From Clostridioides difficile_D (GTDB lineage: Bacteria; Bacillota; Clostridia; Peptostreptococcales; Peptostreptococcaceae), in assembly GCA_945861085.1 (NCBI GenBank), contig OX244046.1, forward strand, positions 2,232,001 through 2,296,000: a DNA stretch of 64,000 nucleotides, given 5' to 3'. A program made the translations under genes and the position numbers. The notes under the pieces are model-generated. The model was not told where the DNA came from and made no database searches. It saw only the letters and a program-made list of their open reading frames with translations. Below are positions 53,570 to 62,696 of the stretch, piece by piece (position 1 is the first letter of the stretch; every line of letters begins with the position of its first letter).

Positions 53570-53600
53570 AGACAGCTGGTTCTAAATCAGCTGTTTCTTC
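53570..53600 (+). terminator. Terminator after the DUF3810-type gene
   Basis: ACAGCTG and CAGCTGT arms around a nine-base loop, followed by TTTCTTCGTTT. Confidence 0.7.
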
Positions 53601-53709
53601 GTTTAAATAAGTTTTAATTCCTATCAATTACATATAATTTGAATATATATATTTGGGACGTAAGATAAAGTCCATGTCCCTAAATTTATTTAATATTTAA
53701 ACAAGCATG

Positions 53710-53738
53710 TTGAATAATAATTCATTCTATTGTATTAT
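53710..53738 (+). promoter_or_regulatory. SigmaA promoter of the c-di-GMP riboswitch transcript
   Basis: TTGAAT, 17-base spacer, TATTAT, 22 bases before the aptamer. Confidence 0.75.
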
Positions 53739-53760
53739 ATGAGTGTAGAATAAAACTAAA

Positions 53761-53847
53761 TAGGCAAAACTAGAGAAATTTAGTGACGCAAAGCTATAGG
53801 GACTAAGGCTTATAAGATTCTTATAAGTTATGTTAGCCAGTTGCCAA
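53761..53847 (+). ncRNA. c-di-GMP-I (GEMM-I) riboswitch aptamer
   Basis: GGCAAAACTAGAGAAATTTAG, GTGACGCAAAGCTATAGGG, ACTAAGG and TATGTTAGCCAGTTGCC match the class I aptamer: P1 GGCAA/TTGCC, the CGCAAAGC core and the tetraloop-receptor side. Senses cyclic di-GMP. Confidence 0.93.
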
Positions 53848-53871
53848 AAAGATGTTTTCTTTTTGTTTTTT
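53845..53871 (+). terminator. Possible terminator of the c-di-GMP riboswitch
   Basis: CAAAAAGA and TCTTTTTG arms, five-base loop and T-run directly after the aptamer. The stem is AT-rich and weak, so the off-switch reading is tentative. Confidence 0.6.
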
Positions 53872-53901
53872 ATGTAAGTTTCTTAGGGGGATAAGTGATA
53901 T

Positions 53902-54078
53902 ATGTTTAAAGATAAAATGGATAGATGTACACATATACTAACTGCTTATATTGGTAGTTCGTATGATTATTGCAATTTTATAGATACACAATTGGATGAT
54001 TTTATACTAGAGTATGGAGAGAATGTAGTAGAAAACTGCTTACATCAAGTAATGGTCTTGGTAAGTAAATATAATTAG
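53902..54078 (+). CDS. 58-residue orphan protein under c-di-GMP control
   Basis: Starts MFKDKMDRCTHILTAYIGSS and ends LHQVMVLVSKYN. Acidic middle (FIDTQLDDFILEYGENV), three Cys (9, 24, 46), no signal peptide or membrane segment. Ribosome site GGGGG lies about 11 bases before ATG 53902, directly downstream of the riboswitch. No family recognised. Its position makes it the only visible target of the riboswitch. Confidence 0.62.
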   Translation: MFKDKMDRCTHILTAYIGSSYDYCNFIDTQLDDFILEYGENVVENCLHQVMVLVSKYN

Positions 54079-54537
54079 ATGGATTTTATTTTCTAGAAAA
54101 CCCTTTTAGTTTTATCTACTCTTAACAAAGTATTCTTAAATACTAAAATTAAATAATGCTAATACTTCATATATCAACTATATAACACACTCATTTCTGA
54201 CTATTATGTTACGCACATTTTCATTGTCTTTAATAAATATTTTAACTAAAATTTTGAAACATAAAACTATTATATTTATTTCACTGCCTGTACTCAAATC
54301 TAAAAATGAAGACATAGAATTACATTACGTATAAAAAATCTAAAATTTACAGAAAGCATATTCTTTAAAATAAAAAAGCACATATCAAAACCTGACACAT
54401 GCCTATAATCTTATAATATAAGCCATTTCATTACAATCAAAATATCTTTATAAGATTGACATTTTCAACTAAATTAGTAAGGATTTAACTATCTTAATAA
54501 CTAGCTAAATGCATAATTAATTTACTATAATTAAATA
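54079..54537. other. Gene-free AT-rich region
   Basis: No ORF, hairpin with T-run or recognisable RNA seen between the 58-residue gene and the secreted protein. Confidence 0.5.
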
Positions 54538-55362
54538 TTACTTATAATAATTTTCTAATACACTAGTAGCCACTGATTTACCTTGAAAATTTTTCAACCA
54601 ATTCTCATATGCTGAATTTTTCCACACACTACCATCACTAAATGTTACTTGTTTTACACATGATATGATATACTTTACATCGTGCTGACCAGTGGATTGT
54701 TTCCATTTGTCAAACAATAGAGAAGCATCATTTTGATTCTTACCTGGGGCTATTGCATTTTTCTTTGCATATTCTATCTCCATTTGCTGCCATTCTTTCA
54801 ACCATCTTTCTACCCATGCCTTACCTTGTTGTTTTTCAAACATACTTATTATATCCTTTGGTGGTTGTTGTTGCATTTTTCTATAAACATGTGAATATGA
54901 TTTCGGAGATACAGGAGATATACCTGCTACAATTCCATAGTCTACACCATCTGGACTAAATCCAACGCTTCCTACTTCTCCATTTGTTGCTACATTTCGA
55001 GCATCCCAATATAACTCAAGTGGTTTTCCATTTTTATCATACGCTAAACATGTAATTTCATAGTCCATAATTGCCTTTTTACTGGCATTTGTCAAATTTA
55101 TAACATTGCTAGGCCAATGATAAGTAGTATCATCATACTGCACTTTGCTATTATTTATAAATAGTGGAATATTTTCATTATAAACAATACCTTTGCTATT
55201 TGAAGTACCTAAGACTTTATGTGTGGTAGTGCTTTCTGTATTTGCTAAGTATACACTTGTTCTTTCTGAATTGGTTGTATCAAGAGAAAATGTTGTAGTC
55301 GTTCCAGTAACCAATAACACAACAACTAAAAGAGGTAAACTAGATATTTTTTTATATTTCAT
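54538..55362 (-). CDS. Secreted DUF5780-like protein
   Basis: 274 residues with a signal peptide (MKYKKISSLPLLVVVLLVTG) and no lipobox Cys. The mature part has YHWPSNVINLTNASKKAIMD-type beta strands and VKQVTFSDGSVWKNSAYENW near the C-terminus, which resemble DUF5780-type domains. A sigmaA promoter lies upstream (55461-55489). Exported; function unknown. Confidence 0.68.
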   Translation of the reverse strand: MKYKKISSLPLLVVVLLVTGTTTTFSLDTTNSERTSVYLANTESTTTHKVLGTSNSKGIVYNENIPLFINNSKVQYDDTTYHWPSNVINLTNASKKAIMDYEITCLAYDKNGKPLELYWDARNVATNGEVGSVGFSPDGVDYGIVAGISPVSPKSYSHVYRKMQQQPPKDIISMFEKQQGKAWVERWLKEWQQMEIEYAKKNAIAPGKNQNDASLLFDKWKQSTGQHDVKYIISCVKQVTFSDGSVWKNSAYENWLKNFQGKSVATSVLENYYK

Positions 55363-55460
55363 ACTTCTTCACCCTTTCTTTTATTAATTTGTACTAAAAT
55401 AATTTTCAAAAAATATTAACATTTACATTAACATAATCTTCCAATAATTCTAGTAACTAT

Positions 55461-55489
55461 ATACTATCATAGTAACAATCAAGTTTCAA
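55461..55489 (-). promoter_or_regulatory. SigmaA promoter of the secreted protein gene
   Basis: Minus-strand TTGAAA, 17-base spacer, TAGTAT. An ACTATGATAGT palindrome overlaps the -10 and may be an operator. Confidence 0.6.
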
Positions 55490-55707
55490 TACTATAACTG
55501 TAATTTTTCATTATACTAAATATTATTTTATTTTCATAAATTTAAAATAGAGTTTAAGTCATGTATATGAAATTAAACTAGAATATAAATTTTTTGTATT
55601 TATTAAAATTTATTAAATTAAAAATGACCAGATAATTAAATACTTATAGGCAAAACTATTCTAAAAGTATCTAAAAATCTAGCCAATTAATATCTCTTGA
55701 TTGTATA

Positions 55708-56763
55708 CTACAACTTCTCAATCTCTTCTATTAACTCATCAACTAACTTGTCACCATCAATCATTCTCACTATTTCACCTTTTTTAAATAAAAGCCCTTC
55801 ACCTTTACCACCAGCAATACCTATATCAGCTTCTCTCGCCTCACCAGGTCCATTTACAGCACACCCCATGATTGCAACAGTAATATCTTTTTCCATACTA
55901 CCAATCTTTTCTTCAACCTCATTTACGACACTAATTAAATCTATATTACATCTACCACATGTAGGACATGATATAACCTTAATCTTATCATTCAAAAGAC
56001 CTAAACTTCTTAAAATTTGTTTGCCAACAACAACCTCTTCAACAGGGTCACCTGTTAAAGATATTCTAACAGTATCTCCAATTCCTTTAAGAAGAAGCGC
56101 CCCTACTCCTATAGAAGATTTTATTGTCCCTTTATGGATACTTCCAGATTCCGTAATCCCAACGTGAAGAGGATAATCAACTTTTTTCGATATTAATTCA
56201 TATGCATCAACAGTTTTATAAATATCAGATGATTTTAGAGATATAACTATATTATGAAAATCTAAATCTTCAAGAATTTTAATATGTCCCATTGCACTTT
56301 CAACTAATGCTTCAGCAGTTGCAGAACCATACTTTTTTAAAAGTTCTTTTTCTAAAGAACCACCATTAACTCCTATCCTAATTTTTAAATTTCTTTCTTT
56401 ACATTTCTCAACTACAGCCTTAACTCTTTCTATATTTCCAATATTACCAGGATTTATCCTAATGCCATCCACACCTTGTTCTATAGCTTCAAGAGCTAAT
56501 TTATAGTCAAAATGTATATCAGCAATAATTGGTATATTGACACTAGACTTTATCTTTCCTATATTTTTAGCGGCTTTAATATCAGGAACAGCAACCCTAA
56601 CTATATCACAACCAGCTTCCTCTAGCCTTTTTATTTGAGCTATTGTAGCATCTGCATCTCTTGTATCAGTATTCGTCATAGATTGTATACTTATAGGGTT
56701 TTCTCCTCCTATTTTTACATTTCCCACACTTACTTCTTTAGTCTTTCTTCTCTCGTAACTCAT
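55708..56763 (-). CDS. ispG: 4-hydroxy-3-methylbut-2-enyl diphosphate synthase
   Basis: 351-residue iron-sulfur enzyme of the MEP isoprenoid pathway. The 4Fe-4S ligands are in CPTC (about 266-269) and GCAVNGPGE (about 301), with the conserved RIGVNGGSL and GITESG of the TIM barrel. Starts at 56763 with AGAGGTG upstream. It is the last gene of dxr-rseP-ispG. Confidence 0.95.
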   Translation of the reverse strand: MSYERRKTKEVSVGNVKIGGENPISIQSMTNTDTRDADATIAQIKRLEEAGCDIVRVAVPDIKAAKNIGKIKSSVNIPIIADIHFDYKLALEAIEQGVDGIRINPGNIGNIERVKAVVEKCKERNLKIRIGVNGGSLEKELLKKYGSATAEALVESAMGHIKILEDLDFHNIVISLKSSDIYKTVDAYELISKKVDYPLHVGITESGSIHKGTIKSSIGVGALLLKGIGDTVRISLTGDPVEEVVVGKQILRSLGLLNDKIKVISCPTCGRCNIDLISVVNEVEEKIGSMEKDITVAIMGCAVNGPGEAREADIGIAGGKGEGLLFKKGEIVRMIDGDKLVDELIEEIEKL

Positions 56764-56841
56764 ATTCCACCTCTATATATTATTTTATATTAAATCTCTT
56801 TAAATATTAAAACACTATAACCTACATGTATATTATAAATT

Positions 56842-56915
56842 AAAAAGCTATATAGTTAAATAAGAATTAATTTCATACATAAAATTAATTTATTCTTATT
56901 TAAAACTACATAGCC
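56842..56915 (-). terminator. Hairpin between rseP and ispG
   Basis: Long minus-strand stem GGCTATGTAGTT...AACTATATAGC with inner AAATTAATTT pairs, followed by TTTTT. May terminate or attenuate before ispG. Confidence 0.72.
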
Positions 56916-56943
56916 CCTTTTCTTAAACTCTCTAAAAACTAAA

Positions 56944-57948
56944 TTATTGAAATAATCTTAGTATATCTTTATATGTGATAAAAAGCATAAATAACATTAA
57001 GGCTCCAAAACCAACAACATTTATCATACCTTCTTTATTTGGATCAAGTTTTTTACCACCTCTAACAGCTTCTAATAATAACATAAGTATTCTCCATCCA
57101 TCAAGTGCTGGTATTGGCAATAGGTTTACTATACCTAAATTTAAGCTTATGACAGCTGCTAAATACACTACATTTATAACACCTGTACGAGCTGCATCTG
57201 ACACCATACCAATAACACCTACTGGTCCTGCAACAGCATTACCAATTCCTCCTGGAACACGACCTGTAATCATTTGGCCTAAGAAAGTTAACATTTGTTT
57301 TGTCATATCTACAGTAGTTTTACACGCATTTATTATTGAACCAAAAAAGTCTTTTTCTCTTTGTGGTTGAATACCTATTTCATACTTTCCATTGTTATTT
57401 TTAGGTGTTACACTTATAACTTTATCACTTCCATCTCTAGTTATACTAAGTTTCAATTCTCCACCAGAAGAAGTATTTATTATATTTGCAACTTCATCCC
57501 AAGTCTTAACAGAGTTGCCATTAATTTTATTTATCTTATCCCCAACTTGAAGTCCTACAGCTTGTGCAGGAGTATCTGGCATTATATTTCCTAGTTTAGT
57601 TGTTGGAGAACCTATATATAAAAAGACTGGTACTAAAAGTATTGCTGCTAATATTATATTAAATATTGGCCCTGCTACAATAGTACTAAATCTTTGTAAT
57701 ATAGATTTATTTCCAAAAGAATTTGGACTTATTTGTTCTTCATCTTCACCTTCCATACTGACATATCCACCAATTGGTAGAGCTCTTATAGAATACTCAG
57801 TATCTTTTTTTACACTATATATCTTAGGTCCCATACCTATAGAAAATTCATTTACTTTGATACCGCTTCTTTTTGCAAATATAAAATGTCCTAACTCATG
57901 TATTAATACAATTATACTAAATAGTATTAATGCAGCTATTATAGTCAT
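56944..57948 (-). CDS. rseP: Site-2 metalloprotease RseP
   Basis: 334-residue intramembrane zinc protease with HELGH (17-21), a PDZ domain (about 100-180), a second metal motif LLPIPALDG (Asp near 283) and four membrane segments. Starts at 57948 with AGGAAGGTG upstream. Cleaves anti-sigma factors or signal peptides; forms a cluster with dxr and ispG. Confidence 0.95.
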   Translation of the reverse strand: MTIIAALILFSIIVLIHELGHFIFAKRSGIKVNEFSIGMGPKIYSVKKDTEYSIRALPIGGYVSMEGEDEEQISPNSFGNKSILQRFSTIVAGPIFNIILAAILLVPVFLYIGSPTTKLGNIMPDTPAQAVGLQVGDKINKINGNSVKTWDEVANIINTSSGGELKLSITRDGSDKVISVTPKNNNGKYEIGIQPQREKDFFGSIINACKTTVDMTKQMLTFLGQMITGRVPGGIGNAVAGPVGVIGMVSDAARTGVINVVYLAAVISLNLGIVNLLPIPALDGWRILMLLLEAVRGGKKLDPNKEGMINVVGFGALMLFMLFITYKDILRLFQ

Positions 57949-57960
57949 AAATTCACCTTC

Positions 57961-59115
57961 CTATTTTTTTATCAGATTTGTAACATAAGCTCTACTCCAT
58001 CTATCTGTTTCCAAAATTTCCTCTAATGTTGGTTTACTTATGCTACTATGAACTTCTAAAGTCTTCTCTATGTAATATGGTATGTCATAGAAACCAATTT
58101 TATCCTCTAAAAATTCACTTACTAAAACTTCATTTGCTGAATTTAGAACAGAAGAATAAGTTCCTCCCATTTTTAAACATTCATAAGCCAATTTTAGACA
58201 TGGAAAAGTTTCTAAATCTGGTTCTTCAAAAGTTAAAGTACTAAATTTTGAGAAATTCATTCTTTCAAAACTACTTTCCATTCTATCTGGATATGTAAGA
58301 GCATATTGTATTGGCAATCTCATATCTGGACATCCTAATTGAGCAATTATTGAACTATCTGCATACTGTACCATTGAATGGATTATACTTTGTGGGTGAA
58401 CTACTACATCTATATTTTCTTGTTCTACTCCAAACAACCATCTAGCTTCTATTACTTCAAGACCTTTATTCATAAGTGTTGAAGAATCAATACTTATCTT
58501 TCTTCCCATACTCCAGTTTGGATGCTTCAAAGCTTCATTCTTAGTTATATTTACAAGTTCATCCTTTTTCTTCCCTCTAAATGGACCACCAGATGCTGTA
58601 AGTATTATCTTTTCTATATTTTTTTTATTTTCTCCATTTAGACATTGAAATATAGCACTATGTTCACTATCAACAGGAAGAATATTTACATTATATTTTT
58701 TTGCCTCTCTCATTACGAGCTCACCAGCAGTTACTAACGTTTCTTTATTCGCTAATGCTATGTCTATTCCCTTTTTTATTGCACAAAGAGTTGGAACTAA
58801 TCCTATCATACCCACTACAGCAGTTAAAAGTATATCAACTTCATCAAGTGATGATATTGCTTTTAATCCTTCCATACCTGCTAAAACTTCTATTTCTATA
58901 TTTTTTGGTAACATTTCTTTTAATTTTAATGCTTTGTTTTTCTCAAAAACTGTTACATATTTAGGTTTAAATTCTACTATTTGTTCTAACAATAATTCAA
59001 CATTACTATTAGCTGATATTGCAACTATCTCAAACTTATCTCTATTTTCTCTAACCACATCCAAAGTTTGCTTACCTATAGAACCAGTAGAACCTAAAAT
59101 TGATATTTTTTTCAT
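57961..59115 (-). CDS. dxr: 1-deoxy-D-xylulose 5-phosphate reductoisomerase
   Basis: 384 residues; NADPH motif GSTGSIGKQTL (8-18), metal/substrate motifs PVDSEHSA and SIDSSTLMNKGLEVIEA, and LGCPDMRLPIQYAL. Normal length. First step of the MEP pathway; starts at 59115 with GAAAGGA upstream, 12 bases before rseP. Confidence 0.96.
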   Translation of the reverse strand: MKKISILGSTGSIGKQTLDVVRENRDKFEIVAISANSNVELLLEQIVEFKPKYVTVFEKNKALKLKEMLPKNIEIEVLAGMEGLKAISSLDEVDILLTAVVGMIGLVPTLCAIKKGIDIALANKETLVTAGELVMREAKKYNVNILPVDSEHSAIFQCLNGENKKNIEKIILTASGGPFRGKKKDELVNITKNEALKHPNWSMGRKISIDSSTLMNKGLEVIEARWLFGVEQENIDVVVHPQSIIHSMVQYADSSIIAQLGCPDMRLPIQYALTYPDRMESSFERMNFSKFSTLTFEEPDLETFPCLKLAYECLKMGGTYSSVLNSANEVLVSEFLEDKIGFYDIPYYIEKTLEVHSSISKPTLEEILETDRWSRAYVTNLIKK

Positions 59116-59277
59116 ATAATAATCCTTTCTAATAATAAATATACCCTACCAAGACATTATAACACTACTAAAACAATTATTTTTACTATTCACAGAAATT
59201 TCATATGGTATTCTACAAGTTAAAATCAATCCATTATTTCTGTATTTTCTAAAATATTATAAAATGCTCTAGTATTA

Positions 59278-59481
59278 TTAGATATCTCTTTTTATTTCTA
59301 CAACATCCTCTATTTTACAGTCTAGTGCTAGACATATCTTCTCCATTGTATCCATAGAAACAGATTTATCATTTCCTAGTCTACCTAAAACAGAAATACT
59401 TATACCTGATATACTTACAAATTCCATTTTCTTTATTTTTCTATCAATTAATAGCTTCCATAATGGCGCATATGAAATCAT
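59278..59481 (-). CDS. Xre/Cro-type HTH regulator (67 residues)
   Basis: Small helix-turn-helix protein of the YozG/Xre group: MISYAPLWKLLIDRKIKKME then SGISISVLGRLGNDKSVSMD and EKICLALDCKIEDVVE. ATG at 59481 has GAGGTG 6 bases upstream; a longer frame to 59511 lacks one. Divergent from the 198-residue gene across a 15-bp inverted repeat. Confidence 0.85.
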   Translation of the reverse strand: MISYAPLWKLLIDRKIKKMEFVSISGISISVLGRLGNDKSVSMDTMEKICLALDCKIEDVVEIKRDI

Positions 59482-59529
59482 GTTATCACCTCGCAAAATA
59501 TATTTTATCACATTTTATCTATTTTGGAA

Positions 59530-59563
59530 AATTTTCATCTATTTAGATAAATAGATGAAAATT
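59530..59563. repeat. 15-bp perfect inverted repeat, candidate operator
   Basis: Arms AATTTTCATCTATTT and AAATAGATGAAAATT with a 4-base spacer AGAT, midway between the divergent Xre gene and the 193-residue gene. Confidence 0.78.
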
Positions 59564-59657
59564 ATAGTTTAGTAAATATAAATATGTTAAAATAAGGCAA
59601 AGTAATAGATTCAAAAACTATACTCTTAAAGAAGATGATTAAATGAAAGGAGATAGT

Positions 59658-60239
59658 ATGTCATATTTATTAAAAATTAATCAATTTGAAAAAAGTCATG
59701 ATATAGGAATTTTTAAAAATGAACAATCAATATATAAATTCATTGAGAAAATACCCTTTGTAAAAAAAGAGAGTAATAATTTTAATTATATAAATTACTA
59801 CATGGAATTTGAAGATATTCCTGAATATTATGAGGTAAATTTCAATAACTATTTATACATTATTACTCGATTTTCATTCATACCAGATGGAACAGAGATA
59901 TTTTTTACTTGGGAAGAAATCCATTGTTGGGATGAAGAGGTCGCTATTGAGAAAACTTTTATAAAGGGGGAAACATTGGTAGATTCATATAACTTTCCAA
60001 ATACCGAAGTAAAAGACTATATACAAAAGCGAGAATCATTATATACAGAAACAAAAAAATATTATGAAGAGAAAGGATTAAAAATTGAAAGACATGCACT
60101 TGGCTCAGAAGATGGCGAATATGTTGAACTTATAAATGATTCCATACTTTATTTGCTAGATGTACGTGCAGTTGAGATATGGGAACAATCAAAAAATATA
60201 GAAGAGTTTCTGCATAAGTATAAAAAAAATTTTGATTAA
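59658..60239 (+). CDS. Hypothetical protein (193 residues) between dxr and cdsA
   Basis: Not recognised. Soluble, acidic, aromatic-rich: FNYINYYMEFEDIPEYYEVN, FFTWEEIHCWDEE and SILYLLDVRAVEIWEQSK. It may be an immunity or SMI1/KNR4-like type protein by composition, but no motif proves it. ATG at 59658 has AAAGGAGA upstream. It interrupts a normally contiguous lipid gene block. Confidence 0.7.
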   Translation: MSYLLKINQFEKSHDIGIFKNEQSIYKFIEKIPFVKKESNNFNYINYYMEFEDIPEYYEVNFNNYLYIITRFSFIPDGTEIFFTWEEIHCWDEEVAIEKTFIKGETLVDSYNFPNTEVKDYIQKRESLYTETKKYYEEKGLKIERHALGSEDGEYVELINDSILYLLDVRAVEIWEQSKNIEEFLHKYKKNFD

Positions 60240-60315
60240 ATAATGAAAATAGCCATGTAACTAATAACTACAGAATTTATCTGCTTTTAAAAGTTACATA
60301 GCTATTTTCATTACT
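60240..60315. terminator. Bidirectional terminator between the hypothetical gene and cdsA
   Basis: Arms AATGAAAATAGC-ATGTAACT and AGTTACAT-GCTATTTTCATT with a long loop, between convergent genes. Confidence 0.85.
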
Positions 60316-60352
60316 AGCAATTATAGACCGCCTTTTTAAAACCAACCAATCT

Positions 60353-61132
60353 TTATCTAATAAAAAATTTAATAGTACTATATACAAAAGGTGCAACTAA
60401 TATAACACTATCGAATCTATCTAATATACCCCCATGACCAGGTATTATCTTTCCATAATCCTTTATCCCTACATATCTCTTTATAGAAGATGCAAACAAA
60501 TCTCCTAACTGAGCTATTACACTTCCTATACTTCCTATTATCGCCAATTGAAGCAAATTAATGCCAAATAAATATCCAAATAAAATACAACAAAGTGTAC
60601 TTCCTATTATTCCTCCAATAGCTCCTTCTATAGTCTTTTTAGGACTAACTTTAGGAATTAACTTGTGTTTTCCAAGTAAATAACCACTAAAATATGCAAA
60701 TATATCTGTCATAAAAGATATCACAAATATAAGCCATACATATATACTACCTTTTTCAAATCCATTTATAGTTATGACTATAAAGTCTAAAAATACTCCT
60801 ATATAAAAAATCCCTAAAAATGTAATCGAAACATCTATAACATTGTTTTTGCCCATCAACATATAAATTATACTTGCTAAAAATAAAATAAAAATCACTG
60901 CATAAGTATATTCCAATGGCAAGTTAAAAATATTTTTTACAGCTAAATAAATAGAAAATAAATATCCTATAACGAATATTGGATGTATATCTTTTATTTT
61001 AAATGCCTTATAAAACTCATGTAATGCAATATAAACTATTGCCGTCTCAGCTATATATAGAGGAATCCCTCCATATACAACAAATAGAAATAATGGAACC
61101 AGAGCTAGTGAAGCAATAATTCTTGTAAGCAT
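60353..61132 (-). CDS. cdsA: Phosphatidate cytidylyltransferase
   Basis: 259-residue membrane enzyme making CDP-diacylglycerol; about 8 hydrophobic segments and the signature SPKKTIEGAIGGIIGS, then KDYGKIIPGHGGILDRFDS near the C-terminus. Starts at 61132 with AAGGAG upstream, 12 bases after uppS. Confidence 0.95.
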   Translation of the reverse strand: MLTRIIASLALVPLFLFVVYGGIPLYIAETAIVYIALHEFYKAFKIKDIHPIFVIGYLFSIYLAVKNIFNLPLEYTYAVIFILFLASIIYMLMGKNNVIDVSITFLGIFYIGVFLDFIVITINGFEKGSIYVWLIFVISFMTDIFAYFSGYLLGKHKLIPKVSPKKTIEGAIGGIIGSTLCCILFGYLFGINLLQLAIIGSIGSVIAQLGDLFASSIKRYVGIKDYGKIIPGHGGILDRFDSVILVAPFVYSTIKFFIR

Positions 61133-61144
61133 AAAATAATCTCC

Positions 61145-61879
61145 TTACTTAAGTCCTCCAAATCTTCTATCCCTTTTTTGATATACGTATATAGCCTTCT
61201 GTAGTTCTTCTTTTTTAAAATCAGGCCAATGTATATCAGTAAAGTAAAACTCAGAATAAGCAACTTCCCAAAGTAAAAAGTTACTCAATCTTTGTTCACC
61301 ACTTGTTCTTATTACTAAGTCTGGATCTGGTATAGACTTTGTGCTTAAATAGTTTTTTATAATATCTTCATCAATATTGTTTATATCTATTTTACCACTT
61401 TCACAATTTTTTACTATATCTATAAGAGCATTTTTTATATCTGCCCTACTTCCATAGTTCAATGCCAAATTTAAGTTAACTCCTGTATTGTCTTTTGTCA
61501 TTTCCTTAGCTGAGTTTAATTCTCTTATACAAGTTTTTGGTAAAGCACTTATATCTCCTATAGCAGTTACTTTTACATTGTTTTGGTGAAGTTCAGCTAT
61601 TTCATTTCTTAAGTATGTAGATAATAAGTTCATAAGTGTGTCAACTTCGAGTTTCGGTCTCTTCCAATTTTCTGTTGAAAATGCATATAATGTCAAGTGC
61701 TTAACACCTAAATTTGAGCATTCTTTTACTATATCTCTTATAGTTTCTACTCCAGCCTTATGTCCTGCAGTTCTTGGAAGAAATCTAGATTTTGCCCATC
61801 TTCCATTTCCATCCATTATAATAGCAATATGAGTAGGTATGTTATTTAAGTCTATGTCATATATAATGTTGTTATTCAT
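61145..61879 (-). CDS. uppS: Undecaprenyl diphosphate synthase
   Basis: 244 residues; MDGNGRWAK (Asp23), LTLYAFSTENWKRP and DLVIRTSGEQRLSNFLLWE. Makes the C55 carrier lipid for wall synthesis. Starts at 61879 with GGAGG upstream. Operon with frr and pyrH. Confidence 0.96.
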   Translation of the reverse strand: MNNNIIYDIDLNNIPTHIAIIMDGNGRWAKSRFLPRTAGHKAGVETIRDIVKECSNLGVKHLTLYAFSTENWKRPKLEVDTLMNLLSTYLRNEIAELHQNNVKVTAIGDISALPKTCIRELNSAKEMTKDNTGVNLNLALNYGSRADIKNALIDIVKNCESGKIDINNIDEDIIKNYLSTKSIPDPDLVIRTSGEQRLSNFLLWEVAYSEFYFTDIHWPDFKKEELQKAIYVYQKRDRRFGGLK

Positions 61880-61907
61880 ATTTTGCCTCCAATATTGTTC
61901 TGACTCC

Positions 61908-62111
61908 TTAAATTAAGGAGTCAGAAAAGTATGTGATTATTATTTCTACACTATCACCTATCTCAGATATTTTTATAACTCTAGGAACTACAAGTTTCTC
62001 TTTATCCTTTTTACCTTCAATAGATTTTATGGTATAATTGACATCTTGTTCATCAAAATATTGTTTTACCTCATCTACATGAAGACCTAAAAGGTTATAA
62101 TATTTTTTCAA
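61908..62111 (-). CDS. Small PASTA-like single-domain protein (67 residues)
   Basis: 67 residues starting MKKYYNLLGLHVDEVKQYFD, with VNYTI and then VVPRVIKI and VEIIITYFSD, a layout like one PASTA domain (helix followed by strands) but with no membrane segment or kinase. The start is TTG at 62111 with GGAGG upstream. It lies 2 bases after frr, and 28 bases before uppS, so it is cotranscribed. No role known. Confidence 0.6.
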   Translation of the reverse strand: MKKYYNLLGLHVDEVKQYFDEQDVNYTIKSIEGKKDKEKLVVPRVIKISEIGDSVEIIITYFSDSLI

Positions 62112-62113
62112 TA

Positions 62114-62671
62114 TTATACCTCCATTATATCCTTTTCTTTTTTAGATAATAATGTATCTATTTCTTTTATAAATTTATCAGTCATTTTTTGAACTTCATC
62201 TTGTGCTTTTTTTAATTCATCTTCAGTTAATTCTCCGCCTTTTTCCATCTTTTTAATTTTCTCATTGGCGTCTCTTCTTTCATTTCTTATTCTAACTTTA
62301 AAATCTTCTGCAGCTTTGCTAGCTTTTTTAGCTAATTCTTTTCTTCTTTCTTCTGTTAAAGCAGGTACAGAAAGTCTTATAACCTCACCATCATTTGATG
62401 GATTTAATCCTAAATCTGAATTAGCTATAGCTTTTTCTATTTCATGCATAGCAGATTTATCCCAAGGAGATATCATTAATATTCTTGGCTCTGGTACAGA
62501 TATAGCACCAATTTGATTTATTGGAGTTGGAGTTCCATAATAATCAACTCTTATTTTGTCTAGCATTTGTGCATTAGCTCTTCCAGCTCTTATAGTTCCA
62601 AATTCGAACTTTAAAGCATCAATTGTCCCATTCATTTTCTCTTCTAATTGCTTATGTATTTCTAGTTTCAT
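62114..62671 (-). CDS. frr: Ribosome recycling factor
   Basis: 185 residues, RRF signature RAGRANAQMLDKIRVDYYG and the C-terminal helical domain EERRKELAKKASKAAEDFKV. Normal length. Starts at 62671 with GGAGGAG upstream, 25 bases after pyrH. Confidence 0.97.
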   Translation of the reverse strand: MKLEIHKQLEEKMNGTIDALKFEFGTIRAGRANAQMLDKIRVDYYGTPTPINQIGAISVPEPRILMISPWDKSAMHEIEKAIANSDLGLNPSNDGEVIRLSVPALTEERRKELAKKASKAAEDFKVRIRNERRDANEKIKKMEKGGELTEDELKKAQDEVQKMTDKFIKEIDTLLSKKEKDIMEV

Positions 62672-62696
62672 AATTTTACTCCTCCTTCATTCTTCA

